Source of the DNA: Gyrodactylus bullatarudis
Lineage: Eukaryota; Platyhelminthes; Monogenea; Gyrodactylidea; Gyrodactylidae
NCBI GenBank assembly: GCA_012064415.1
Contig: SSNU01000110.1
Span: 1 to 64,000, forward strand
Reading direction: 5' to 3'
Length of the DNA stretch: 64,000 nucleotides
Shown piece after piece: positions 50,736 to 62,329 of the stretch (its first letter is position 1; every line of letters starts with the position of its first letter). The translations under genes were made by a program, and so were the position numbers. Under the pieces are notes generated by a model. It was not told the origin of the DNA. It ran no database searches and saw nothing but the letters and a program-made list of their open reading frames with translations.

Positions 50736-53463
50736 ATGTCATCATTAAACCTAGTAGGGTTATCAATTGATCTCTTGTCAATTTCGCAAAAAGCAAAAGA
50801 AATTGCAGTTCTTGTGAGAAGCTCAAAAATATTTGACAAAAATTTTACTGAAGAAAAGGAGCATCCACTTGTTCAAGATTTCAAAACTGTCAGTGATGTT
50901 ATCATTCAGGAAATGCTTCGTTATGATATATCCCAAATCTATGTAAGATTCTACTCTTAGCTTCTATTCCGAAAATTTTATTCTGGCTTTATCTATAAAT
51001 TCTTGACAATCTAGGGCATCGAGATGGGGAATCATGTATTTGGCGAGGAAGATTCCATGTTCACAAATGCAAATAAAGTCACTATAAACCTTACCGTAGT
51101 TCCAGATCAAATCGAAATGAAAAATAATCTAAGTGAGTTTTCCTGAGTGTATAAATCAAACCCGTTAGTTTTATCCTCTTTGATTAGTTAAGGCATTTGG
51201 ATGTGATGAAGAATTTGCAAACTCTATGATAAAAATTATTTATACACCGGCAAGAGAAATGACTGATATAAATCCTGTAAAAGAAATTTCTCAAAGTCTG
51301 CTCGACAAGTTCATAAATATTCCATTCGAAAAAGAATTCGTGGGTATATGGACAGATCCGATTGGTTAGTCTCTATATTGGAGTTTCTTCTGCCTTAATA
51401 TTTTTCTAAAATTTAATTTAATTTAATTTATTTTCTCATATATTTCAAAATTTAAATCACGTTTCTTCATTATAATATTCAGTTGTTCTATAAAAATTTA
51501 GCTAATTTTTTCTTTTAGTGTTCCGCTTGAACAATTTGTCTGTATGAAAAATTTAATTTAGCTCGAGTTCGAGATCTAAAAACTGTTATTATTGTTCTTT
51601 CTAGGAATCAAAGTTCTAAAAGTGTTTCTCTTTCATAGTCTCACAAATAAACCTGGTTTTTATAACCTACATAAGATATTATTCATAATAGAAAATTTTA
51701 ATTTAAAAAAAATTGAAAATGAATCTTTCAACGAATTACAGATGGAACAAACGAATATGTCAAGGGAGGAGATTATAAGATGAATTTGAATAAATTCATT
51801 GATGTTCTCAATGATAAAAATCAAAGTTTGAAAATCAACGGGTCAATAACGAATTCTGAAATATTAATTGGAGCCTATGATATGAGAAATAATTCTCCAA
51901 TCTTTGGCCTGATAAATTCTCCATTCCATAATGATAACGGGTAAGAATAATTTGAATATTTTTCTATTGGATTTTGCTAGGTGCAATTATTAATGTTGTC
52001 AAAATATAAAAACTCAGATGGAGTTTAAAAAATTTTAATTTTTTTAGGTCTAATATCATAGCAGCTGGACTTTACTTAGGTCCTAATAAAATATGGTCTT
52101 TTATACCAAGTATATCAGAATGTCAAATTCCATTTGGTATGAAAAAACTGATCAAGGAATACCGTGACGTCAAGGAGAATTCTCTCAGCGTTGTTTGCGG
52201 ATCTGGAGACTTTGATTTATTTTCAAAGACACGTAGGTATTTTTCATTTATGTTTAGCATCTGACCACTTGATAATCAAGTTAGCTGGAGCTGGAATGAA
52301 ATGTCTGTGTGTAATCGTTGGTGAAGCTGATCTTTTCATCAAGTTCGATGTAAGAAATTTCTATTGAAATTTTAACTTTTACTGAAACAGAATTTAATAT
52401 ACCTATACGATGTTTGTGGTCCTATGGCAATATTGAAAAGTCTCGGTGGAGGCATATCTTCTGCAACAGATTCTTTTGATTTAGCAAAGAAACTATTCAA
52501 GGAGAATGCTGAAAACATCAAGGAAGCAATAAGAAAAAATCTGTTGGAAAATGAAATCAAATTCATTGAGAAGACACCGGTAATTTCTTTTATTAAAATG
52601 AATGTTTCCGTGAATATTTGAACTCGGGTATTTTTGAAACTACCTAGTGAGTATTGAAACTTGACTTATTCTTCAATATCTATCAATTGATTTTGTAAAA
52701 GTGTACGCTAAATTCCAAATTTGAAAAACCTTAACTCTTAGGTGATGTTAATCAAAAAATATTAGCTGAGTAATAAAAAAATTATTTATTTTTATTATAA
52801 ATTGTTCACAACAAAAACTACTACATTATTATTGTTATCAAGGAGTAACAAGGTAAACCTTGACACTTGCATTTAAATTTGTCCTGCAGTTAAGTTTTCA
52901 ATCAGTTTTTATGAAACCCTAGACATCGAATTTTGACTCGAGTCCAAAATTTTCCCTAAGGAAACATTGATCATGTTTTGTGAATTTCTCTTGATGAGTC
53001 GTAAATTTCAGTACATATTTTTAGTATTTTTTAATTTGAAGAATAAGTCAAGTTTCTATACTCACTGGTTAGTTTCGAAAATCCCGGAGTTTTGATATTT
53101 ACGGTAACACATATATATTTCCTACGCAGTTTTGTTGCTCAAACTAAGCTAGTCTCATTTGAATGGATCATCATTAGATCAGAAATTAAGTTCTAAACCG
53201 ATTCTAAGGCCAGAAAACAAAATGGTTTAATTCTAGTTACAAGTATTTTATATTTATTTTTCTTAATCCCTAGGTATATATGGAAAATATTCTAATTACT
53301 ATTTATTTAGTATTAGAAATTTGATATTTATATCATTTAAAAAACTACTCTATACATTTTTTTTCAGAATGTAGACATCTCCTTGACTAGAGGAGTTATT
53401 GCATATATGGACGTGAACAAAGCAGTCGATTTCATACATTCGTATACGAAAAGCTTTGCATAA
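50736..53463 (+). CDS. INPP1: Inositol polyphosphate 1-phosphatase
   Basis: Eight exons: 50736-50942, 51015-51132, 51188-51364, 51742-51940, 52048-52232, 52258-52349, 52391-52579 and 53368-53463, 1263 nt in frame, 420 residues (human 399). INPP1 is a lithium-sensitive Mg-dependent phosphatase that removes the 1-phosphate from Ins(1,4)P2 and Ins(1,3,4)P3. The metal-binding hallmark WTDPIDGTNEYVKG is split by intron 3 at the Asp codon. Other words: FGEED (Glu ligands), LIGAYDM, SVVCGSGD, LAGAGMKCLCVIVGEADLFI (family AAGAGYKSLCVILGLADIYI), YDVCGPMAILKSLGGG in place of WDSCAAHAILRAMGGG, and RGVIAYMD at the end. Tyr instead of Trp before D is notable. Intron 5 is 25 nt. An in-frame Met upstream at 50658 would add 26 residues. 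Confidence 0.92.
52233..52257 (+). other. 25-nt intron in INPP1
   Basis: GTAGGTA...TGTTTAG. Splicing joins FSKT to PSDHLIIKLAGAG in frame and avoids a stop; the downstream motif is family-invariant. Confidence 0.82.
52621..53091. repeat. MITE-like inverted-repeat element in INPP1 intron 7
   Basis: Ends are ~55-bp imperfect inverted repeats: AACTCGGGTATTTTTGAAAC at 52621 and the near-complement ending CGAAAATCCCGGAGTT at 53091; both carry TTGACTTATTCTTCAA or its complement internally. About 470 bp in all, non-coding. Confidence 0.6.
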
Positions 53464-53968
53464 TGAATGTTACAAAGACACTAGTGGAAGAAATGATAAA
53501 CTCACCTTAAAAACATTAATATGATTGCATTTTAATTCAAATGAAAATACACAAGAATAACATGATATTTGAAAATTTCATTCATTAGCTCGTTACTGAT
53601 GAGTAGAGCCTCAAAAAGTATTAAAACACTTATTTTAACCAGCTATTCCTTATTCTGATGAAAAAACAATGCATTTTTCAAATTATGGCATCAGGGTTCA
53701 AATGTCTTAAAATCAAGAAAAGGGAATAAAATATATATTCATATCAATGATCTTAATCCACATGTTTTGTGCTAGAGATTTTTTGATTTTTGCTAAGCTC
53801 AACAATAACCTTGAAGATGATAATTCTCAAATTACTTGAATGCTTTTTGTCAAGATAAACTATTAAAAATCAGATCATATTATTTTTTAATTTTTTTAGA
53901 TCTTTAAAAATTTCCAATGGATCGATTTCATTCATTACAGAGTAATTTATTAACCAACAATTATTTGT
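53464..53968. other. Convergent INPP1 / SLC6 intergenic
   Basis: 505 bp between facing stop codons. Holds the 3' UTRs; no other feature recognised. Confidence 0.4.
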
Positions 53969-56900
53969 TCATTCAATCTGTTCCTGATGGCGATTCCTGA
54001 CGTGATCCAGCCATTCTTTTGTCGGACTGAATGCCTGTTTTGAAAATTTCGATAATCCAAAATATTTAACTGTATAAATATACTAAATTCATTTAGATTT
54101 ATTAGATTATAAGATAATGTTCTTCAAAAATAAGGGCTATTAAAGATTATTTTGATTTTAGTTCAAAAGTAGCCAGTCCTGGAAACAGAAATGCTGCGTT
54201 AATGTTAATTAAATAGTCAGAAGAAAGATGCCGAGTATTTGAGGAATAGCGCTCTTATTTCGGGCATGCTCTTCTCTCTACGTTTACTCAGATCATTAGT
54301 TATGCAAAAAATCTATCTTTCTACGAATTAAATGGTTATTAATCTTTGAATGAAAATCTATAAATTTGGACTAATGTGGTATGTATCAAGCTGATCATAT
54401 CACTCATTGAGTGATGAATCATCACTGATGATATGTCTTAAGGTATTTTTAGACATATTCATTAAAGGCATTATTTGTAAAATCTTCAACAACATCTTTT
54501 CTAATGATAACTTAGGAGATTCAGCTCAAGATCGATGTTGTCCAAAATCTTATAGAAGTAAAGATTTATAATTACACTTATCACTTAGACATAGAAGAAT
54601 TAGAATTATTCTACTCACCTTGAGCTTAAATTTGAACAATGAGTACAACATAAGGATAGGAATTGGTAAAAAGAACACGAAAGCTAATAAAATTCCAATA
54701 AATTTTGGTAAAAAGGGATACTCGATGCCATTGTTGCTACGTGAACTACCGAATAATTCAAGTAGAGTTGTTATCATAATAATGAAAAAGACTATTGGAA
54801 TTATTAGATACAATGATACTATCCAATAGATCTTGGTTGGAGCACTACTTGGACTTAGCATTTGATCAACGTGTTTCAGTAATCTTCGTCCATCTAAGAA
54901 TTAAATAGTATCAATGAAATTTTGATCAATTTCTAATCAAAAATATATGTTACGACCAATATAGAAACTTTAATCAGTGTATACTAGACCTCGATGAAAA
55001 TTTTAAAACAAAGGAAATTCCGGGCGGGATTCTAAAAAATTGTTAATTATCATATTCTCTTTACTTTAAACAGAAAATATAGTAAAATACTAAAGTTTCC
55101 GAGTTCCGAATTCTAAAATAATATTTTTGATATCTAAAATAAAATTTGTATACACTGACCGATCAGAGAATTTACAGATCTATGTCAAAGACAACAAAAT
55201 TTTTAAAATTTTTGATGACAAACACAAAAGTTTAGGCCACGGTCGTTTGAACAAAATGAGAGAAGTAATACGTAAATGTGGAAACTCAGTTTCTACATTG
55301 ACCATTGAGATTAACAGTGTATACACTGATTATAGTTTCTACAATGGTCGTAACATATATAAAAGATTGAGAAAAATTTACATTACTGTATAATCAAAAA
55401 TAGAGGGCTGAATTACGCAAAGCGACCTTAATAATAGCTACTGTTTTAGAAAATCTAAATTTTGATACATATCTTCTGTACGAATTCTAATAATAATAAA
55501 TTTCAATATGATTTTGAGTAATAAATAAAGAGTAGAGAATAAATTCAATCTCTGATTAAAAAAACCATGAGATAACTCCGCTTCAAATGACTTGTTTAAA
55601 ATTGAACTCACTATAGAAATAGGCTATTGAAATCACTTCAAGGATTGCCATCAAACATAAAATCAAGGGAATTGTATAGAAATCAAAGATGTAAAATATG
55701 TAGCTTCCACCCTGAAAACAAATTTGATTAATTTTTTTTCTTGACTAATTGATCTTTATCTTTTGCTGTATTTAGTAATAAAAAACTACATCGCAGAAAA
55801 ATTATATTCTTAGCGTCAGCGTCAAATCTAAGGCGAAGACTATTTCCAGTAATAATTTAGATTTGTAATAAAATTTGAAAGGGACATGAAGGGTTAAAAT
55901 GCACTTTTCTAATGGATTGAAATGCACGATTTCAGCAAAATTGAGCTTTTTACGATAATAAATACTAGAATTATTTTAATTTTGTGTGAGTTGTTGAAAA
56001 GTGAAATCTCTCACTTGAAAACACATCACAATCTCAACAATCATGAACGTGAAGCATATTCCAAAATTGAGTTTTGCCTTGTTATTCAGGAATATCCGTG
56101 GGAACATGCTGGCAATTCCATTTGATGCTGATTCAACTGTACAAAACTAAAGATTGAGATTAGTAAACATTTAGTTAGCAAGATCTCATTTCATGAGTGC
56201 CTAACTAAAGAAAAATTTAAATTCTTAATGATAATTATTTGAAACAGCAAAAATAAGAAACTATGTCGCACACTTACATTTATTTAAAAAAATATAAATT
56301 AAATCTACTAATGTAAACTTGAACTATTTAGTGAGATTTCTTTTGTTTAAAACAATCTTTGGTTCTCAGTTAGGATGAAAAAAATTTAATTTTTCTACAA
56401 TGATTGATTAAAAAAGAAATTTTGAAATTAAATAAGGAAATTAAGATAAAAAAATCTCCTAGATAAATAGAGAAACTAACTATGGAATCAAGAGAAACTG
56501 TAAAAAGCATAAAGAAAAAGGCAAAAGACCAAAATTGGGGCAATGGCAATTGATTCAGAGCTTCTGGATATGTTATGAAAACTAGGCCAAACGATTGAAG
56601 GGGTAACATATTGATATCATCCAACTTCAAGCAATGAGCCATGTAGCCAATTACTGAAAATATGACTAGACCAGCATAAAAACTTGTTAAGCAGCTGACA
56701 AAGGGTAGAATTAATGAGTCTCTCTTTATATTATGGTCAATTTTGTTGTAAGAAGACATCACAATAAGAACTCCCCAGCCAGGTCCGAGAGAATAAAATA
56801 TCTGATTTCCAGCTTGGCTCCAAATCTAGAATAAAATTAAGTTAATCATCTGTTTAAATGGTTTTTACACTAATCAGAATTGACCAATCATGAATTAACC

Positions 56901-58744
56901 AATTGCAATCAGAGAAGAGTCAAGGTCCTACCCCAAGAGACTGGTCGCAAAAGAATTCAGCAGAACCGCAATTTTATATTTCGTTAAAACACTGTAATAT
57001 TATACTCTAATTCACAGGAAAAGGTTACCCTATGGTCTGGAATGCATTTGGAGAATTAGCTCATTTTTTCTGCCTCTTATTTTTTTAGGTATTTAAAAAG
57101 GTCGACATTCTTTAGACGTTGTTTTTGATCTTTTCGAATTCTTTGTCTATTTCACAATATCCTGGATCATATTTTCATCAATAAATAATTCGAAGAAATC
57201 TCTTCCAGACACTTTATTTCTTGAATATCTGGTAAGTCCGTGCGTTTCTCGTAATATACAATTACAATTAAGGTTTCTTGGAGTAACTGGATTTACTTTG
57301 CAATATTCAATTCGACTATCTTCTATTCTGATGAGATGTAGTAGCTCGAATAGATATCTCAGCAATTTTCCAAAATCCATCTGATTAATCTTGATCCTCA
57401 TGTTTGAGATCTAACAGGATATCTTCTTCGTTCTCACTAGAACTTGGCTGATAATTTATCAGTGATAAACTGGATCAGAAAATGCATCAAAATCAGGGCT
57501 ATATAGAATGTCCAATAGGCAAAATTTAAGAAATTGACTTCAAAAGTCTTCCCCTTATATGGACTTTGAGTAGTAGTTTCACACATCTTCTTACGTAAGC
57601 CCGAGACATTAGACTCTATGTCATAAAGTAATCATACAATTTCAATTTTTATGATCAGTGATCATTGATCACTCACTTGAATATTTTTAAGTTTTGACCA
57701 ATCTGGCATTAAATAGTATTCTAGTCCTAATCTGGCACCCGGTAAGGTTAATCCTCTGATTAATAATACTGTCAAAAGTAGATATGGTGCAATAGCTGTA
57801 ACATAAACAACTTTGCCACTGCTTTTGATGCCTTTTAAGACACAAAAATAAACCACAATCCATCCTGACACCATACACATGAATAATTTCCAGTTGAGAT
57901 TTCCGATTTCAAATGGAATCGGAGATATATCCAAAGCGTAGAAACTGTAAGTTAAAATTTCAAATAAAAAACTTGCAGCCAAAATTCTGTCGCCGATGAT
58001 CTGTCAGTACTAAAATTGGCAAGACTCCGAGTTTTCATATTGATTGCTTGAAAAACAGAAGAAATCTAGCATTCTAAATAACAAGAGGATCTTACATTTT
58101 TTGCAAGGGAAGAGGACGAATTCTAAAATACAATTATTTCAATTTACCTGATCAATATGCTGGTATGTAAAACATTTATCTGTGTTCCAAGTGTTATTAC
58201 AGGATGCCCATGGCAATTCCGATCGTAAGCTTGATCCCAAATAGAATATAACGTATGCCAACAACACTGAATAATTTAGACATAGGAAAGAGACCAGAGC
58301 CATTGTCACTCCAATGCCTAAAGAAATATAATTTCCAATATCTTTCAGGGTTCTTTATAAACTATTTTCTACTTCAAAATAAAATACACTTCATGGAATG
58401 CTCAAAAAATCATTTCAAGACTTAGAATTGAGAGGACAGACTATACCTTTGAAGAATGGGGCAAAGTTGAATACTTCTGTAAGTCCAAGGCCTGTAAATT
58501 GTCCAATAATCGTTTCAGCATAGAACATGGGTATTCCACAGATCAGTAAAATTATGGTGTATGGTATTAGAAATGCTCCACCTCCATTCTTCATGACAAG
58601 ATAAGGAAACCTCCAAATGTTACCCAAGCCAACACAATAACCCACCATAGATAAAAAGTATTGGAATCCATTATCCCAAGTTTCTATTTTACCAAATTTT
58701 TTTCTATTGCTATTAGTTTTTCTAATGTCATTTTCTTGTGTCAT
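53969..58744 (-). CDS. SLC6 Na+/Cl- symporter, GABA/amino-acid type
   Basis: Eight minus-strand exons: 58744-58447, 58317-58148, 58000-57677, 56825-56481, 56146-56015, 55711-55612, 54893-54619 and 54034-53969, 1710 nt in frame, 569 residues. SLC6 proteins move neurotransmitters or amino acids with Na+ and Cl-; LeuT fold, 12 membrane helices. TM1 reads GYCVGLGNIWRFPYLVMKNG; Gly where monoamine transporters have Asp argues against a monoamine substrate. The long loop 2 has two Cys (ASCNN..., DKCF) that would form the usual disulphide. TM5 has KSSGKVVYVTAIAPY, TM6 FYSLGPGWGVLIVMSSYNK, TM8 LDSIFCTVES (GAT1: LDSQFCTVEG), TM9-10 GGSYIFYIFDFY. The C-terminus FSPTKEWLDHV is typical. The stretch after TM8 lacks the usual LVDE (here IASMFPR). 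Closest in look to GABA/glycine/betaine transporters; substrate not certain. Confidence 0.93.
54943..55360. repeat. MITE-like inverted repeat in SLC6 intron
   Basis: Inverted ends of ~43 bp: ATATATGTTACGACCAATAT at 54943 and its near-complement ending GGTCGTAACATATAT at 55360; both include ATCAGTGTATAC or its complement. The 88-codon + strand ORF inside (55127-55393) has no family resemblance. Confidence 0.6.
57080..57401 (-). pseudogene. Possible piggyBac transposase remnant
   Basis: An 84-codon minus-strand ORF in SLC6 intron 3. Its end reads VSGRDFFELFIDENMIQDIVK, then a stop. The piggyBac DDE domain begins with a similar pattern (plxxFxlFftdelleiIvxqTN). No start or catalytic Asp residues seen. 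Weak, but the same genome has a piggyBac-type MITE at 26120. Confidence 0.3.
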
Positions 58745-60291
58745 GAAATCCAGTTTGAATAGAGATTTCAGGTAGGGCTTCTGATTTTGATTTGGTTTTT
58801 TTCACAGCAATACTTTCTAAATCTCTCGAAAATAAATGTTTTTATAATGAAATCTTATTAATAAATGACTTTATATATATTCAAGAATCTTAATTTTGTC
58901 AATCATAAATTGAAGAACTCTCTCATGTCAAAAAGAGCAGAAAGTCTTTTTGTTCTCATGTACTTGTTTACGCTGAGTAAAAATATTCAAGTCCTATGAG
59001 AAAGATTATAATCTTATAATTATCAAATCAATTATCAATTAAAAACATTTACATTGGTGCACCAGTTTTTGTTCATCAAATTTTATAATAATACACCTAT
59101 TTAACATCAAATAGGAATAATTTTTATAAAAGAAATTAACTATGATGAGAGGGAAAAGCTTCTGTATTAAAAGTTGGTTTATTACTTATGATGGAATACT
59201 GGTGATAAGAAATCTTCCAATCCATTTGATCTTCATCACTTTTCTGAAATCTTGTATTTCTAAGATGCATTTGCATTAAGTTTCTTAAAAAACTTACAGT
59301 GAAATCAAAAAGAAAATAAGTTGAAAATTTTTATACTCAATGAATCCATTCAAATTCAATTTCACAAATTAACACATATTGATCAAAGATTTTTTCAGGA
59401 ATTTTTTTTCCATCTCAAGTGGATAAAAAATATAGAGTGAATACAATAAATATATTTAGTAAACTCACAGGAATAAATTCCTAAACTATAATTAAGATAT
59501 CTTTTTTATCAACCTGACCTGGATAGGTGTAGAATTTACACTGTAAATGAATTTTTTGCATTTCTTTAAGGAATCTTGTTTGTCTTAGAGAATTAACTTC
59601 ACTAAATGAAGTTTATTCGACAAATTTCTAATTATTTTATTTTCTAATTTTACAATCTAAAAATTGAATCTATTTACAATTTTTTTGATAACGACATATT
59701 AATAATATTTAGTCTAATAAAATGTTTTTCGGAAATACTAATTTAATTCAAATAAATACTTTGCAGTAGAATTGAAATTTTACGTTCGTTTTTGTATTCT
59801 AGATTATATATTATATAATTATTTAATTTAAGGGAAATTAACACTTGCAGTATCATTTTTTTCATTTAAATTTTATTCCCTTATACAATGTATAATATAA
59901 AAATGATACTGCAATTGAAAGTTTCCATTAATTTAAATATGTGATTTGTGAACACTCGTACAAAATATTTATTCCTTATAAGGGTTTCATAATGAAACTC
60001 ATTACAGATTTATCAAGTAGGTTGATTAGGAAGATCTCACAGGAAGATTCCTTTACTGTAAAATCTTTTGAAGTAAAAGTGGTCGTTTAAAATTGCATTA
60101 AATCATAACATGCTTGCTAAATTATTTTTTGGAATCTGAAAGATTATGCTGGGGTCCCTAATTATTATTAAGATTAAAGACTTAACAAAAAGTGTAGTTG
60201 CATGAAATTTTGAACTTGGTGTGAGTTTTATCAGAAATTAGTGCAAGGAACGAAGAAAGTTACAAGTTTAATCAAAAAGAAATTTATTGAA
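58745..60291. other. Intergenic, SLC6 upstream and RPL38 downstream
   Basis: AT-rich, no gene. One short perfect-looking hairpin at 59832-59926 (separate entry). Confidence 0.4.
59832..59926. repeat. Hairpin, ~29-bp stem
   Basis: Arms 59832-59860 and 59898-59926 pair, including the 16-base perfect block TTGCAGTATCATTTTT. The loop is ~37 bases. The size fits a pre-miRNA or a very small MITE; nothing in the sequence decides between them. Confidence 0.4.
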
Positions 60292-60507
60292 TTACATTCC
60301 AATTTCTTTGATAGCCAACTGAGGGGGTAGGGCTTGCTTAATCTTTGCAATTTTATCCTTTTCGGCTACTGTTAAAGTGTAGAGAAATCGTGAACACCTG
60401 ATCTTGAATTTAACGTTATCCTTATTCTTCTTGAGAATTACCTTTTTGGCATCTTCTCTATGAGTTAGAGTAATGAATTCTTTGATTCCCTGAATTGCTT
60501 TAGGCAT
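60292..60507 (-). CDS. RPL38: Ribosomal protein eL38
   Basis: Intronless coding region of 71 residues (human 70). Family words: MPKAIQGIKEFITLTHREDAK, KKNKDNVKFKIRCSRFLYTL, KIKQALPPQLAIKEI. eL38 is a small protein of the 60S subunit. A Met codon three residues further upstream (60516) is in frame, but it lies across the splice acceptor TTATGTGCAG, so ATG at 60507 is the start. A 66-nt intron (60509-60574) separates it from a 5' UTR exon ending AAGAAAA, the common layout for ribosomal protein genes; TTAACTTCACACG upstream may contain the 5' terminal oligopyrimidine start. Confidence 0.97.
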   Translation of the reverse strand: MPKAIQGIKEFITLTHREDAKKVILKKNKDNVKFKIRCSRFLYTLTVAEKDKIAKIKQALPPQLAIKEIGM

Positions 60508-60574
60508 TCTGCACATAAGAATAAGAGTTTGATTAAAATGACATGAATATCGGTATACTTTAAAGACGACTTAC

Positions 60575-60879
60575 TTTTCTTAACGTGTGAAGTTAAACTG
60601 AACTATTGACATAAACAAAAAGTAGAGTTCATTATTGTTATTTTTTTTAAAGTTTGATCGAACCACATTTTTAATATTGTATCACATTGTAATAATTACA
60701 ATTTGTAAATTACAATATGTAAGTAACTTTAACAAAATTAGCATTGGTTCATTAAATGAAGTTCATTCTATGAAAAAAAATTTATAAAGCGTTTTTAAGT
60801 ATTGTATCTTGCTGATTTTAGAATAGATAAATTATAATGGATGATACTTAGTAAATTTTGAGTAAATCCTGCCGGAACA
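60575..60879. other. RPL38 upstream region
   Basis: Holds the presumed RPL38 5' UTR exon and promoter. Around 60680-60720 there is an AT palindrome (TAATAATTACAATTTGTAAA). Nothing else seen. Confidence 0.35.
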
Positions 60880-61249
60880 ATTAAGAAAACTGACAACTTC
60901 CATTGGAGATCCTCCAATTTCAATTCCTCCGTTCATGTTTTGGCCCTTTCTCATATAAAAAACTTCTAGACAAGGCTAATCTTTACCCAATCTGGTTGGG
61001 ATAAATGATTCATTATGAATCGCATTTTCTGCTGTACTCTATCACAACATCCCGCCTGCTGTCAATTTTAATTACCACCTTCGCTCCTCTAGGGGTTTTA
61101 CGATCCTTCTTACAACGCTTCATCCCTTAAGACACAGATTTGAACTTAATTTTGATGTTTTTAAAAACCTTACGATCTCCCAGATTATTCCTATTATTTC
61201 TACTTATGTACCAGATAATCATAACTATTTTACTAACTTTTTAAAATAA
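60880..61249 (+). pseudogene. LINE endonuclease-domain remnant
   Basis: Translation of 61066-61247 gives NYHLRSSRGFTILLTTLHPL...LNFDVFKNLTISQIIPIIS TYVPDNHNYFTNF, matching the middle of the APE-type endonuclease of non-LTR retrotransposons (..RGGvaill......l...i...vyaP.....FF..). The frame is open upstream for about 50 codons to a TGA. No reverse transcriptase domain nearby. It looks like a dead 5'-truncated or internally deleted copy. Confidence 0.45.
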
Positions 61250-61315
61250 AAATCTAGTATAAAAATCTAGTTATTTATTGATAATTATAAAAATTCTCAA
61301 GGAAAATTATCAAAT

Positions 61316-62329
61316 CTAAAGTGAATTTCCAAGCGGAACATTATGCCAATTTTGATCAAAGTTAAGTTTCCAAACTCTTTTCCCTGAAGATTCTTGTCTA
61401 GGTCCTTTATTTTGAACCTTATACTTGAACAAAGACTTAAGAAATGACGGACAATTGGCATTTTTGTTGACTTGACTGTTACATAGAGATTGGTTCACTT
61501 TTAGCATAGTTTTACGAAGCCTAGTTTTAAAGATGAACAAAAATGGAAAAATAAAATCCATATTCTCATCTGTTGATTTAAGAAAACAGTATTCTATAAA
61601 ACTGACGAAATCTATACGTTTTGCAGCAATATCCTGAATAATTTTTAAAATTGTACAAGTTTTGGAATTCATAGTTGGGGGATTTTCCTTGAGATTTTCA
61701 TCAAAATTTTCAAATATTGATTTCAATATGAACAGAATATCATCAAAAAATGCTTTTCCTTTCAAAATATTCATTAAAACAGAGAAGAAATCTCTTGCAT
61801 CCATGTCTTTAAGATAAACTTTGATTAAAAATTTGGTGATATCATTTTCACTGAAATTTTCTTCCTGATTACTAGGTAAATTCGGGGACCAAAACTCTTT
61901 TAAAGTATCAAAGCAAAATTCAATGCAAAGATTTAAAAACTGTCTGGAAGGCATAGAACCATGAGCAATATCATTTCTAATATCACACATCCAGTCTGGC
62001 AAGTTTGACTCTTTGATCAATTTTTTAAGAGGTATAGCATAGTTGGATTTTTCTTTCACATTTTTTTCATCATTAAGAATGGAGACCAAGCGCAATATTG
62101 CTAACGAAAGACTCTGAACAGAATTTTCAGATATTGCTGTGCAGAGCTGGTGTGTCAAATTAACGGATCTTGGAATGATATGGAATGGATATTTTAACTG
62201 ACAAATTTCTATTTTAGAGATTATACTCAGAAAATCTCTCTGCTGTTCATTATTAACGAGTTTGCACAAATCAGAAAAATCACTAGTAGAATACCAAATG
62301 CTGAATCTAATAGAGGAAGAGTAAATCAT
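61316..62329 (-). CDS. LAS1L: LAS1 ribosome biogenesis endonuclease
   Basis: Single exon, 337 residues, shorter than yeast Las1 (~500) and human LAS1L (~730). Las1 is the HEPN nuclease that, with the kinase Grc3/NOL9, cuts ITS2 of the pre-rRNA in 60S maturation. The Las1 domain fills the first ~150 residues: IWYSTSDFSDL, ... LPDWMCDIRNDIAHGSMPSR. The HEPN catalytic motif RxxxxH is RNDIAH, and LPDW / MPS flank it as in the family. The very end, WKLNFDQNWHNVPLG, matches the conserved C-terminal tryptophan/PLG motif that contacts Grc3. The acidic middle of vertebrate LAS1L is missing. Head-to-head with GABA transaminase, 462 bp apart. Confidence 0.85.
   Translation of the reverse strand: MIYSSSIRFSIWYSTSDFSDLCKLVNNEQQRDFLSIISKIEICQLKYPFHIIPRSVNLTHQLCTAISENSVQSLSLAILRLVSILNDEKNVKEKSNYAIPLKKLIKESNLPDWMCDIRNDIAHGSMPSRQFLNLCIEFCFDTLKEFWSPNLPSNQEENFSENDITKFLIKVYLKDMDARDFFSVLMNILKGKAFFDDILFILKSIFENFDENLKENPPTMNSKTCTILKIIQDIAAKRIDFVSFIEYCFLKSTDENMDFIFPFLFIFKTRLRKTMLKVNQSLCNSQVNKNANCPSFLKSLFKYKVQNKGPRQESSGKRVWKLNFDQNWHNVPLGNSL

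Noticed and set aside
55127..55393. 88-codon + strand ORF in an SLC6 intron
   Set aside because: Lies inside the MITE-like inverted repeat; its sequence is partly the repeat arm and it has no domain.
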